Positions 1 to 6,517 of a stretch of 12,089 nt of DNA are shown piece by piece. Source of the DNA: Deltaproteobacteria bacterium. GTDB lineage: Bacteria; Desulfobacterota; Dissulfuribacteria; Dissulfuribacterales; QOAL01. The notes under the pieces are model-generated. The model made no database searches and had not been told where the DNA came from. It worked only from the letters and a program-made list of their open reading frames with translations. Position 1 is the first letter of the stretch, and each line of letters starts with the position of its first letter. A program made the position numbers and the translations under genes. Location of the stretch: positions 1 to 12,089 of the forward strand of contig JAMOUE010000125.1 of assembly GCA_027068235.1 (NCBI GenBank). The letters are read 5' to 3'.

Positions 1-1308
1 ACCAGCTAGTTGAGCAGCCTCTTCCATTGATGGAGGAAGTTGGAAAAGTTGTCCTAGGATCACCTTAAATGGCACTATAAAATATTTAGCCAAGTAACCC
101 AAAATTACTATAATCATGGAACCATATATAAAGCTGGTCCACCTAGTATTCCATAGCCCTATAAGACCTATTCCAAGAACAGTTCCTGGAAGAGCAAATA
201 AGAATAAGGCAATTGCCTCCAACAACCTCCCACAGCAAAACAACCTTTTTTTAACTGAATATGCAGCCAAAAAACCGCAAAAACTAAGCAGGGTAGCGCC
301 AACACCTGCGTATAAGAGACTTCTTTTCAAGGAACCGCCAGCAATGGCTAGAACCCGATTGTAGGTTTCTCCATGCAATGAAGTTTTAAAAAGGGCCATA
401 AAGGGCAAAAGCACCAAACATGACGCAAAAGTGAATGCAAAAACAAACAAAGGGAACCTTAACCTTCCAAGGCTTAAGACAAGGTATTCGTCTGGATAGA
501 CCATTCCACTTGAAATCCATTTCCACTTACGGCTGAAATAGACCTCAAGGGCTATAATAGGTAGTGCTGCAAAAGCAAGGGGTATGCTAGTGGCAGTGGC
601 CGCCTTAAAATCGTAAAGAGCTGAGAAATTTGTAAAGCTCTCAACGGCAAAAACTGGAAAACGAAAATACGAGGGAACGCTGAATTCACCTATTGTAAGA
701 GCAAATGTCAGCATTGCGCTAAGAACAATACCGGGCCACATAAGCGGCAATGTTATTTCCCTCAGTACCATGGGCCAAGAGCTATTTAATAGCGCCGCTT
801 CTTCCAAACGTGGATTTATGGTTTTTATAAGAATGTTGATAATGATAATTGGTATTGGCAGATATACCAAAGTTAGAATGAAAACCGTGCCCCCAAGGCC
901 AAAAAGAAGGTCATTGGCAAACTCCAGTATTCTTTGTGGAAGAAAACCTAATATACTAATTTCTGGCTGTAACAGTTGATCCCAGGCTACTGCAACTATG
1001 TATGGTGGAACGAGAAGCGGAATACACAATATGAAAAAAAAACATCTTTTAAATGGAAGATTACTCTTTCCAATAAGTACCCCCAAAGGAACACCTATAA
1101 GAGTAACACCTGAGGATACCAGACCAGCCAATGACAAAGAATTACTTAAAAGTAGCCACTGACGCCTTGAGTTTAGTACATCCGAATATGCTGCCAAACT
1201 AAAATTGCCATCAAGAAAAAGGCTAGAAAAGAACATGTAAAATAAAGGCAGCAGGCCACAAATGGTTAGTGGCAACACTGCTGCCCACACAACAAACCTC
1301 TTTATCAT
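1..1308 (-). CDS. ABC transporter permease, FbpB/ThiP-like double-domain type (3' end outside window)
   Basis: Inner-membrane permease of an ABC importer, probably the partner of the solute-binding lipoprotein encoded just upstream. The frame is open for 436 codons from the ATG at 1308 to the window's left edge, so the C-terminus is missing; family members usually have about 520-560 residues. It is very hydrophobic with many membrane helices. Two EAA loops, which contact the ATPase, are visible: EEAALLNSSWPMVLREITLP at about 169-188, and a second starting EEAAQLAG at 429-436 when the sequence ends. Two EAA loops in one chain is the FbpB/ThiP fused arrangement of Fe(III), thiamine and phosphonate importers. 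The first loop has Ser where the canonical Gly sits. The start codon overlaps the stop of the binding-protein gene by four bases (ATGA), indicating translational coupling. The family is firm; the substrate is not known. Confidence 0.88.
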   Translation of the reverse strand, partial: MIKRFVVWAAVLPLTICGLLPLFYMFFSSLFLDGNFSLAAYSDVLNSRRQWLLLSNSLSLAGLVSSGVTLIGVPLGVLIGKSNLPFKRCFFFILCIPLLVPPYIVAVAWDQLLQPEISILGFLPQRILEFANDLLFGLGGTVFILTLVYLPIPIIIINILIKTINPRLEEAALLNSSWPMVLREITLPLMWPGIVLSAMLTFALTIGEFSVPSYFRFPVFAVESFTNFSALYDFKAATATSIPLAFAALPIIALEVYFSRKWKWISSGMVYPDEYLVLSLGRLRFPLFVFAFTFASCLVLLPFMALFKTSLHGETYNRVLAIAGGSLKRSLLYAGVGATLLSFCGFLAAYSVKKRLFCCGRLLEAIALFLFALPGTVLGIGLIGLWNTRWTSFIYGSMIIVILGYLAKYFIVPFKVILGQLFQLPPSMEEAAQLAG

Positions 1309-2351
1309 TTAAGACCAGCCCACTCCTTTAAAAATGGCTGAATCTCAAGCATTTTTTGAGCAACCTTTGCATAATCAACCTGCATCACCTTTATCTTGTC
1401 TAGTGGCAACAACTCCTTTGGCATCTCAACACCTTGATGAAGGGGAATTTGAGCGCAATCTGCAAAGGCGAGTTTCCTCTCCACTTCCTTCGACAAGAGA
1501 TAGTCGATTAGTCTTTTTGCCTCATCTGGATGAGGTGCTCCCTTTATTAGGACAACAACATTTGGCACAATAAAACAACCAAGACCGTTGTCTTCCTGAT
1601 CTGGATATATCATCCGCACAGGCCTTTTCTGCCTCATCCTGTTCACAGCATCGTCACTGTCTACCAAGCTAAAGGCATATTTGCCAGAGGCAACAAAATC
1701 AGCACTTTCGCCATTACTTGTTGATATAACAACCTGATTGGCCTTCATATCTTCCATGAACTTCTTGGCCTTCTCATCCCCAAGGACTGTAAAAAGGGCG
1801 GCCATGTGAGCCGTAGTTGTCCCAAAAAGAGGGTTGGCAATGACCACCTTTCCCTTCCAGCGTGGAGAAACCAAGTCAAATATGGAGTTTGGTGGATTTG
1901 TGACCTTGGAGTTTACGATAAGGACCCTGGCCCTTGCAGAAAATCCTGTCCAATAACCTTTAGAATCTTTAAAAACATTGGGGATGCCTTCTGCATTCTT
2001 TGAAACATATGGGGCGGCAACCCCTTTCTCTTTAAGGACCTGAGCCCTTATTGGTTCATTGGCCCAGTAGACATCTGCCTGGGGATTAGCCTTTTCAGCC
2101 AAAAGACGATTCATAACACCTGTGCTTTTGGCCTCTTCTGTATCAAATACAGCCTTCACAAGGATACCTGTCTCTTTTTCAAAGTCCTTGAGAATAGGTT
2201 CTGAAAAAACCTGGTCTTCAGAAACATAAACTACCACCGTCTTTTTAGGGGCCTTCTTATTGTCAGTTTGGCTACAGCTTCCAATAAAAACCCCAAAAGA
2301 CAATATCCATAAAATATGAAAATAGGCCAACCAGAACCGTCTTTTTTTCAT
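1305..2351 (-). CDS. ABC transporter solute-binding lipoprotein, Fe(III)/FbpA-like family
   Basis: Substrate-capturing component of the importer, a type II periplasmic binding protein of about 348 residues. The N-terminus MKKRRFW is followed by a hydrophobic stretch and the lipobox IGSC, so Cys26 should be lipidated and the protein anchored outside the inner membrane. The mature part begins TVVVYVSEDQ, typical of the FbpA/AfuA-like class. Later landmarks are the WKGKVVIANP segment (about 165-174), the SLVDSDDA segment (228-235) and PNVVVLIKGAPHPDEAKR (263-280), all common in this class. The Tyr-Tyr pair that binds iron in classical FbpA is not apparent near the expected place, so iron as substrate is uncertain. 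An in-frame ATG lies four codons upstream at 2363. I prefer 2351 because GGAG sits six bases before it, whereas 2363 has no good ribosome binding site. The gene follows the LamG-like gene and overlaps the permease start by four bases. Confidence 0.87.
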   Translation of the reverse strand: MKKRRFWLAYFHILWILSFGVFIGSCSQTDNKKAPKKTVVVYVSEDQVFSEPILKDFEKETGILVKAVFDTEEAKSTGVMNRLLAEKANPQADVYWANEPIRAQVLKEKGVAAPYVSKNAEGIPNVFKDSKGYWTGFSARARVLIVNSKVTNPPNSIFDLVSPRWKGKVVIANPLFGTTTAHMAALFTVLGDEKAKKFMEDMKANQVVISTSNGESADFVASGKYAFSLVDSDDAVNRMRQKRPVRMIYPDQEDNGLGCFIVPNVVVLIKGAPHPDEAKRLIDYLLSKEVERKLAFADCAQIPLHQGVEMPKELLPLDKIKVMQVDYAKVAQKMLEIQPFLKEWAGLK

Positions 2352-2357
2352 GTCCAT

Positions 2358-2361
2358 CTCC
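2358..2361 (-). promoter_or_regulatory. Shine-Dalgarno GGAG that fixes the start of the binding protein
   Basis: Read on the minus strand, GGAG is followed by six bases and the ATG at 2351. The alternative ATG at 2363 overlaps this motif and has only a distant AAGG upstream. This supports the shorter protein, whose N-terminus is also a more normal lipoprotein signal. Confidence 0.55.
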
Positions 2362-2364
2362 ATG

Positions 2365-3072
2365 CTACTTTATCCCGACCTTGAAGTCGTCAAAAGAGGT
2401 AACAGCATCAGCCTTTGTCCAAAGGCCAACTCCTCCACTTTCCTTAAAATGGCTATTATGACCTTCCAGATATTTTTTACCATTTAGATAACATTCGTAT
2501 TCATCTCCATTCTGAACAATCTTCATTACATGCCACTTGCCTGCAGGAAGAGAAACATGGGCATGATTCATCATCATTCTATGGCCATTTGCCACATAGT
2601 AGATTCGAAAATTGTCTTCAAGGGGGTTAAACCTTGCAATGTAATAGTTGTCTTTGTCTTGCACGCGCCAAATAATGCCGCCGCCTTGATCAATTCTTCC
2701 CTTAATGGGCTTAAACCATACTTCAATGGTTCCATCTTTAAAGGAGACCCTATCTGTCCAGCAAAGGTTAAATGTACTGCCAGAGTTGTGATTGACACGG
2801 ACAAGACCCAAGACCTTATGGCCAGACGGAGCACTTTTGTCTTCAACAACCTGCCAGGTAGCAAGTGGGCCATCCTGTCTGGTGGCTTCAACCTTCCAGC
2901 CTTCAGGCACACTTCCTATGGCAACGTCTTCAAAAGTCCATAATAAGACCTTGTCTTGTTGTTTATCTTTTTTGTCTTCAGTGGCCTGTAAAAGTGTGAC
3001 AAACGACAATGAAAAAATGACAGACAAAAATACCACAAGAATACTTTTGACAGCAAAAAAATCTTTCATCAT
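2365..3072 (-). CDS. Secreted concanavalin-like (LamG/DUF1080-type) protein
   Basis: A probable periplasmic protein of 235 residues, first gene of the importer operon. Residues 1-30 look like a Sec signal peptide: MMKDFFAVKS, a hydrophobic core, then LLQA before TEDKK. The mature part looks like one jelly-roll domain of the LamG / DUF1080 (3-keto-disaccharide hydrolase-like) superfamily. WTFED at 45-49 is the usual first strand, followed by VPEGWKVEA, GTIEVWFKP (114-122), GGIIWRVQDKDNYYIARF (130-147), KWHVMKIVQNGDEYECYLNG (179-198) and SFDDFKVG at the end (226-233). I see no convincing catalytic residues, so binding of a carbohydrate or other ligand is as likely as hydrolysis. Only two bases separate its stop (TAG at 2367-2365) from the upstream ATG candidate of the binding-protein gene, so co-transcription is very likely. 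The start at 3072 is chosen over the ATG at 3087 because GGAGG precedes it at good spacing. The specific function is unknown. Confidence 0.8.
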   Translation of the reverse strand: MMKDFFAVKSILVVFLSVIFSLSFVTLLQATEDKKDKQQDKVLLWTFEDVAIGSVPEGWKVEATRQDGPLATWQVVEDKSAPSGHKVLGLVRVNHNSGSTFNLCWTDRVSFKDGTIEVWFKPIKGRIDQGGGIIWRVQDKDNYYIARFNPLEDNFRIYYVANGHRMMMNHAHVSLPAGKWHVMKIVQNGDEYECYLNGKKYLEGHNSHFKESGGVGLWTKADAVTSFDDFKVGIK

Positions 3073-3080
3073 CAAATTTT

Positions 3081-3085
3081 CCTCC
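3081..3085 (-). promoter_or_regulatory. Shine-Dalgarno GGAGG that fixes the start at 3072
   Basis: GGAGG on the minus strand lies eight bases before ATG-ATG at 3072/3069. The upstream in-frame ATG at 3087 overlaps the motif and is itself preceded only by an A-rich tract without a ribosome binding site. The shorter start also gives a cleaner signal peptide. Confidence 0.6.
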
Positions 3086-3172
3086 ATTGTTTTTTAGAAA
3101 TTAATTATTTCATTAATGCTACATTTCTATTAATTTATAAAAAAATTTAACAAAAAAATATTGTTTAGCATA

Positions 3173-3202
3173 TTGACATATATGAAGTTTAAAGATTAAA
3201 AT
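3173..3202 (+). promoter_or_regulatory. Probable sigma70-type promoter of the cyd operon
   Basis: A perfect -35 box TTGACA at 3173-3178 is separated by 18 bases from TAAAAT at 3197-3202, a five-of-six match to the -10 consensus. Transcription would start near 3209, giving a leader of about 65 bases before the DUF4492 start at 3275. The short palindrome CATATATG (3177-3184) overlaps the -35 box and could be an operator, but it matches no regulator site I can name. The region from 3073 to 3274 is otherwise AT-rich and holds no gene; the promoter for the leftward importer operon must also lie there, but I cannot place it. Confidence 0.5.
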
Positions 3203-3274
3203 TGTCTTATTTATCTTCGACTATCTAAAGCCATTGAAAATATATAAAGAAACCACAGAGAAGGTCGTTTAAAA

Positions 3275-3571
3275 ATGTCTGTTATCGAATCTATAAAAAA
3301 CGTTAGTTATAAAGTCACAGATTTTTATATACAAGGGCTAAGATCAATGACCCTTGGTAAAACCTTATGGAAGATAATAGCAGTAAAACTATTCATTATA
3401 TTGTTTGTTTTTAAACTTTTCTTCTTTCCAGACATATTAAAAAAAACCTACAAAACCGATACTCAAAGGTCACAACATGTGCTTGAGGCCTTAACCTCAC
3501 ACCATTCCATGACTCTTTCAAATATTCAAGGCAACTCAACCATTTTAAAAAATTCATACTTTAGGAGGTAG
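3275..3571 (+). CDS. DUF4492 family small membrane protein, first gene of the cyd operon
   Basis: A 98-residue protein with the hallmark of the DUF4492 family: GLRSMTLGKTLWKII at residues 21-35, a single hydrophobic helix at about 33-51, and FFFPD at 49-53. Family members (about 80 residues) are typically encoded directly before cydA in Campylobacterota, Bacteroidota and Desulfobacterota; this is family knowledge recalled, not searched. The biochemical role is not established. An N-in topology with the basic N-terminal part in the cytoplasm is inferred from charges. The C-terminal 20 residues, rich in Ser/Asn, extend beyond what I recall of the family. The ribosome binding site is modest (GAGAAGG about ten bases before the ATG). 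Its TAG stop (3569-3571) overlaps the cydA ribosome binding site AGGAGGTAG, and cydA starts three bases later, so the two genes are probably translationally coupled. An assembly or accessory role for cytochrome bd is the natural inference. Confidence 0.85.
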   Translation: MSVIESIKNVSYKVTDFYIQGLRSMTLGKTLWKIIAVKLFIILFVFKLFFFPDILKKTYKTDTQRSQHVLEALTSHHSMTLSNIQGNSTILKNSYFRR

Positions 3572-3574
3572 CTT

Positions 3575-5113
3575 ATGCTAGAACAGATTGATCTTAGCAC
3601 GGTCAACTGGGCGCGGGCGCAGTTTGCACTCACGGCCATGTACCACTGGCTCTTTGTGCCTTTGACCCTTGGACTTACCTTTTTGTGCGCCTTTTTTGAA
3701 ACGATTTACGTAAAGACAGGCAAAGAGGAATGGAAGGAGTTGACCAAGTTCTGGATGAAACTCTTCGGCATCAACTTTGCCATTGGTGTTGCCACAGGAA
3801 TCATCCTTGAATTTGAGTTTGGCACAAACTGGGCAAACTACTCATGGATGGTTGGCGACATCTTTGGCGCTCCACTTGCCATTGAGGGTATAGTAGCTTT
3901 CTTTCTAGAGGCAACATTCTTTGCAGTAATGTTTTTTGGGTGGAACCGTGTGTCAAAGGGGTTTCATCTCCTTTCCACATGGATGGTTGCAATTGGCTCC
4001 AATCTATCTGCACTTTGGATACTTGTTGCCAACGGCTGGATGCAATTCCCCACTGGCATGGCCTTCAATCCAGATACTGCCCGTTTCGAGATGAAAAATT
4101 TCTTTGAGGTAGTTTTATCCCCATATGCCATAAGCAAATTTACACATGCAACAACCTCTGGTTTTGCCTTATCGTCATTCTTTGTAATTGCAGTTGCATC
4201 GTATTACCTGGCAAGACAAAGGCATGTGCTAATGGCCAAAAGAAGTATTGCGGTTGCCTCTGTATTTGGACTTGTAGCCTCTTTGATGCTTGCCTTTACA
4301 GGAGATGAGGCAGCCTATGTTGATGCACAACACCAACCCATGAAACTTGCCGCCATGGAAGGTTTATGGGATGGATCTTACAATGCGCCTGTAGTGGCCT
4401 TTGGAATCGTAAATGGCATGAAAGAACCTGGCGACTTTCAAGATCCCTTTGTGGTTGAGTTTAAAGTGCCTGGCCTCTTGTCACTTTTAGCAAACCGCCA
4501 AAGTGGGAGCTTTGTGCCAGGAATTAACGATCTGGTCTTTGGAAACAAAGAACAGGGCATAATGGGTGTAACTGAAATGATAGAAAGGGGCAAACTTGCT
4601 GTAAAATACCTTGATGAATACAAAAAGGCCAAAAAGCAAGGTGATATGTCAGCAGCCTCTTCGGCACTTGCCCAGTTCAACAAATACAAGGACTTTTTAG
4701 GATATGGCCATTTGAATACCCCAAAAGAGGCCGTTCCACCTGTATCCATTACATTTTATTCCTTTCATATCATGGCAGCAGTTGGAACAGCTATGATAGC
4801 GATCTTTATCCTTTTTCTATTTCATAGTATCCGAGGCACCCTTGAAAGGGCCACTTGGCTTTATCCCATAGGAATTATCTTCTTTGTTTTGGCCTTTATG
4901 GCAGGTGAAGCAGGCTGGGTAGTTGCAGAAGTTGGAAGGCAGCCTTGGGCAATTCAAGGATTGCTTCCCGTCTCGGTGGCAAGAACAGATATTGCTCCTG
5001 TAAATGTGAAACTAACATTTTTCATGTTTCTTGTGACGTTTACCCTGCTTCTCATTGCTGAGATAAGGATCATGCTCAAACAGATTCAGCTAGGCCCAAA
5101 GGAGGTGAAATAA
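3575..5113 (+). CDS. cydA: Cytochrome bd quinol oxidase subunit I
   Basis: Haem-bearing catalytic subunit of cytochrome bd, an inner-membrane oxidase that uses quinol to reduce O2 to water with high O2 affinity. The 512 residues match the usual length. Signature parts are visible in order. RAQFALTAMYHWLFVPLTLG at 14-33 carries His24, equivalent to E. coli His19 (haem d/b595 region). Glu104 and Glu112 lie in GAPLAIEGIVAFFLEATFF, equivalent to Glu99 and Glu107. His191 (KFTHATTSGF) and Met400 (SFHIMAAVG) correspond to the haem b558 ligands His186 and Met393. GRQPWAI is at 454-460 near the C-terminus. The periplasmic quinol loop between about 255 and 390 is of the longer kind, with LGYGHLNTP before the next helix. 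A strong AGGAGGT precedes the ATG by five bases. cydB follows one base after the stop. Confidence 0.97.
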   Translation: MLEQIDLSTVNWARAQFALTAMYHWLFVPLTLGLTFLCAFFETIYVKTGKEEWKELTKFWMKLFGINFAIGVATGIILEFEFGTNWANYSWMVGDIFGAPLAIEGIVAFFLEATFFAVMFFGWNRVSKGFHLLSTWMVAIGSNLSALWILVANGWMQFPTGMAFNPDTARFEMKNFFEVVLSPYAISKFTHATTSGFALSSFFVIAVASYYLARQRHVLMAKRSIAVASVFGLVASLMLAFTGDEAAYVDAQHQPMKLAAMEGLWDGSYNAPVVAFGIVNGMKEPGDFQDPFVVEFKVPGLLSLLANRQSGSFVPGINDLVFGNKEQGIMGVTEMIERGKLAVKYLDEYKKAKKQGDMSAASSALAQFNKYKDFLGYGHLNTPKEAVPPVSITFYSFHIMAAVGTAMIAIFILFLFHSIRGTLERATWLYPIGIIFFVLAFMAGEAGWVVAEVGRQPWAIQGLLPVSVARTDIAPVNVKLTFFMFLVTFTLLLIAEIRIMLKQIQLGPKEVK

Positions 5114-5114
5114 G

Positions 5115-6260
5115 ATGTTTGGAAACCTTGACCTTGAAACCTTACAGAAACTGTGGTGGTTATTAGCCTCTGTAGTAGGCTCTCTATTTCTCTTTCTCAC
5201 CTTTGTACAAGGAGGCCAGACGTTAATCTGGCAGCTTGGAAAGACAGAAAGAGAAAAATCCCTTATCATCAACTCCATAGGCAGAAAGTGGGAACTAACC
5301 TTTACCACATTGGTGCTTTTTGGAGGTGCCCTCTTTGCTGCATTTCCTAAATTTTATGCCACAAGTTTTGGCGGGGCCTACTGGGTATGGATTGCCATAC
5401 TTTTCACCTTTATCGTACAGGCCGTAAGTTTTGAATACAGAAAAAAACCAGGTAACCTTTTTGGTCCATTGGTATATGAGGCCTTTCTATTTATAAATGG
5501 TGCTGTTGGCATCTTGCTCATTGGCACTGCAGTAGGAACCTTTTTCACAGGCTCAAACTTTGTGCTCAATGAATACAACCTTGTAAGCTGGACAAATCCG
5601 TTACGAGGGCTGGAAGCAGCCAACAATATATTCAATATAAGCCTTGGTCTATTCCTTGTATTTAATGCAAGGGTACTCGGAGCCCTTTACCTTTTGAATA
5701 ACATAGACTTTACAGGGATGGACAACTTTAAAAAGCGAACCAGGAACGCCGTTCTTGCCAATTTTATTGCAGCCCTTCCCTTCCTTCTTGTAGTCTTGAT
5801 AGGGCTTTTGACTATGGATGGGTATGGAGTGGACCCCGCAACTGGTACCATCTTTATAGTGCCATTCAAATACCTCAAAAATCTTATCGAGATGCCTATG
5901 GTTCTTGTGATACTCCTTGCCGGACTAGGCCTTGTCATCTTCTCTGTTTACATTGCATGGTTTCAAAATAAGGATCATGGAATATGGTTTGGGGGGCTTG
6001 GAACAGTGCTTGTGGGCCTAGCTGTATTTTTCACTGCTGGTTATAACAACACAGCTTTTTATCCATCAAAGGCAGATATTCAATCAAGCCTAACCATTTT
6101 CAATGCATCAAGCTCTCACTACACACTTACCGCCATGACTTATGTTGCGCTTATCATACCAGTTGTGCTGGCATACATAGCCTATGTATGGAAGCAGATG
6201 GATAGCAAAAAACTCAGGGCAGAAGAGCTTGAAGGTCCAGAAGCACAAGAGAACTACTAA
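5115..6260 (+). CDS. cydB: Cytochrome bd quinol oxidase subunit II, VQGG-type
   Basis: Second core subunit of cytochrome bd, a multi-helix membrane protein of 381 residues that packs against CydA. Recognisable parts are the N-terminal LWWLLASVVGSLFLFLTF, NSIGRKWELTFTTLVLFGGALFAAFP (53-78) and the C-terminal SSLTIFNASSSHYTLTAMTY (324-343), which aligns with the E. coli segment around SLTMWDATSSQLTL. Residues 31-37 read VQGGQTL where E. coli has the FDMGVG region, so the acidic Asp25/Asp29 positions are not conserved. Glu60 replaces Asp58, a residue linked to the proton path. This variant is, from memory, normal for CydB of Campylobacterota/Bacteroidota/Desulfobacterota type oxidases. AAAGGAGGT at 5098-5106 lies inside the end of cydA and serves this start, so translation is coupled. 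A 30-residue gene follows after 14 bases. Confidence 0.95.
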   Translation: MFGNLDLETLQKLWWLLASVVGSLFLFLTFVQGGQTLIWQLGKTEREKSLIINSIGRKWELTFTTLVLFGGALFAAFPKFYATSFGGAYWVWIAILFTFIVQAVSFEYRKKPGNLFGPLVYEAFLFINGAVGILLIGTAVGTFFTGSNFVLNEYNLVSWTNPLRGLEAANNIFNISLGLFLVFNARVLGALYLLNNIDFTGMDNFKKRTRNAVLANFIAALPFLLVVLIGLLTMDGYGVDPATGTIFIVPFKYLKNLIEMPMVLVILLAGLGLVIFSVYIAWFQNKDHGIWFGGLGTVLVGLAVFFTAGYNNTAFYPSKADIQSSLTIFNASSSHYTLTAMTYVALIIPVVLAYIAYVWKQMDSKKLRAEELEGPEAQENY

Positions 6261-6261
6261 A

Positions 6262-6270
6262 AAAGGAGGA
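6262..6270 (+). promoter_or_regulatory. Strong Shine-Dalgarno of the 30-residue cydX-like gene
   Basis: AAAGGAGGA ends four bases before the ATG at 6275, with the GGAGG core spaced five bases from it. Its quality equals or exceeds those of cydA and cydB, and is the main reason to accept the very short reading frame as a gene. Confidence 0.7.
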
Positions 6271-6274
6271 AACA

Positions 6275-6367
6275 ATGCAAGGACTACTCATATTGTTATG
6301 GATTGGAACCATTGTGGTCTCTCTACAAGGATCTATCATGGTCCTTAAGAAGACAGATTTGCTCTAA
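6275..6367 (+). CDS. 30-residue single-helix membrane peptide, candidate CydX-like subunit of cytochrome bd
   Basis: A very short reading frame, 14 bases after cydB and last in the cyd operon. The peptide starts MQGLLILLW, continues as one hydrophobic helix to about residue 24 (Trp9, Gly11, Gln18 and Gly19 inside it) and ends in a polar tail with Lys25, Lys26 and Asp28. The charges suggest that the C-terminus faces the cytoplasm. Small single-helix peptides of about 30-40 residues (CydX, CydH/CydY, CydS) are known subunits of cytochrome bd in other bacteria, and cydX commonly lies directly after cydB. This peptide shares size, position and topology with them, but I see no residue-level match to the CydX signature (MWYFAWILG). 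It may be a lineage-specific analogue. The gene call rests on the perfect ribosome binding site, operon position and composition. The function is inferred. Confidence 0.72.
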   Translation: MQGLLILLWIGTIVVSLQGSIMVLKKTDLL

Positions 6368-6384
6368 TCTCTAATTCTCTCATA

Positions 6385-6457
6385 CCGTCATGGCCCCATA
6401 TGCCGTCATTTATGACCCTTCCCCTTAGCATGGTGATGGTTCTTACTGGGGCCATGA
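6385..6457. repeat. Long inverted repeat between the convergent cyd and moeA-like genes
   Basis: The arms TCATGGCCCCA (6388-6398) and TGGGGCCATGA (6447-6457) are perfect 11-base complements with a 48-base spacer. Within the spacer a second perfect hairpin, GTCAT-TT-ATGAC, occupies 6405-6416. CCGTCAT also recurs directly at 6385-6391 and 6403-6409. On the plus strand the outer stem is followed by only four T (6457 onward reads ATTTTCAC), so it is at best a weak intrinsic terminator for the cyd operon. On the minus strand no T tract follows. The rest of the 150-base gap (6368-6517) holds no gene I can support. Confidence 0.5.
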
Positions 6458-6517
6458 TTTTCACTAAACTTGGAACACCGTTTAATTCACAAGATAACGA
6501 TTTTAAAACATTAAATC

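Noticed and set aside
116..979. Short plus-strand frames opposite the permease
   Set aside because: The minus strand is continuously open over the whole region with two EAA loops and normal membrane helices.
2530..2943. Plus-strand frame of 137 residues, and another minus-strand frame at 2574-2912
   Set aside because: Both are shadows of the LamG-like gene, without ribosome binding sites or recognisable domains.
3148..3202. Possible FNR or Rex site before the cyd operon
   Set aside because: No TTGAT-N4-ATCAA or TTGTGAA-type dyad is present; only the short CATATATG palindrome and a loose AACA/TGTT pair are seen.
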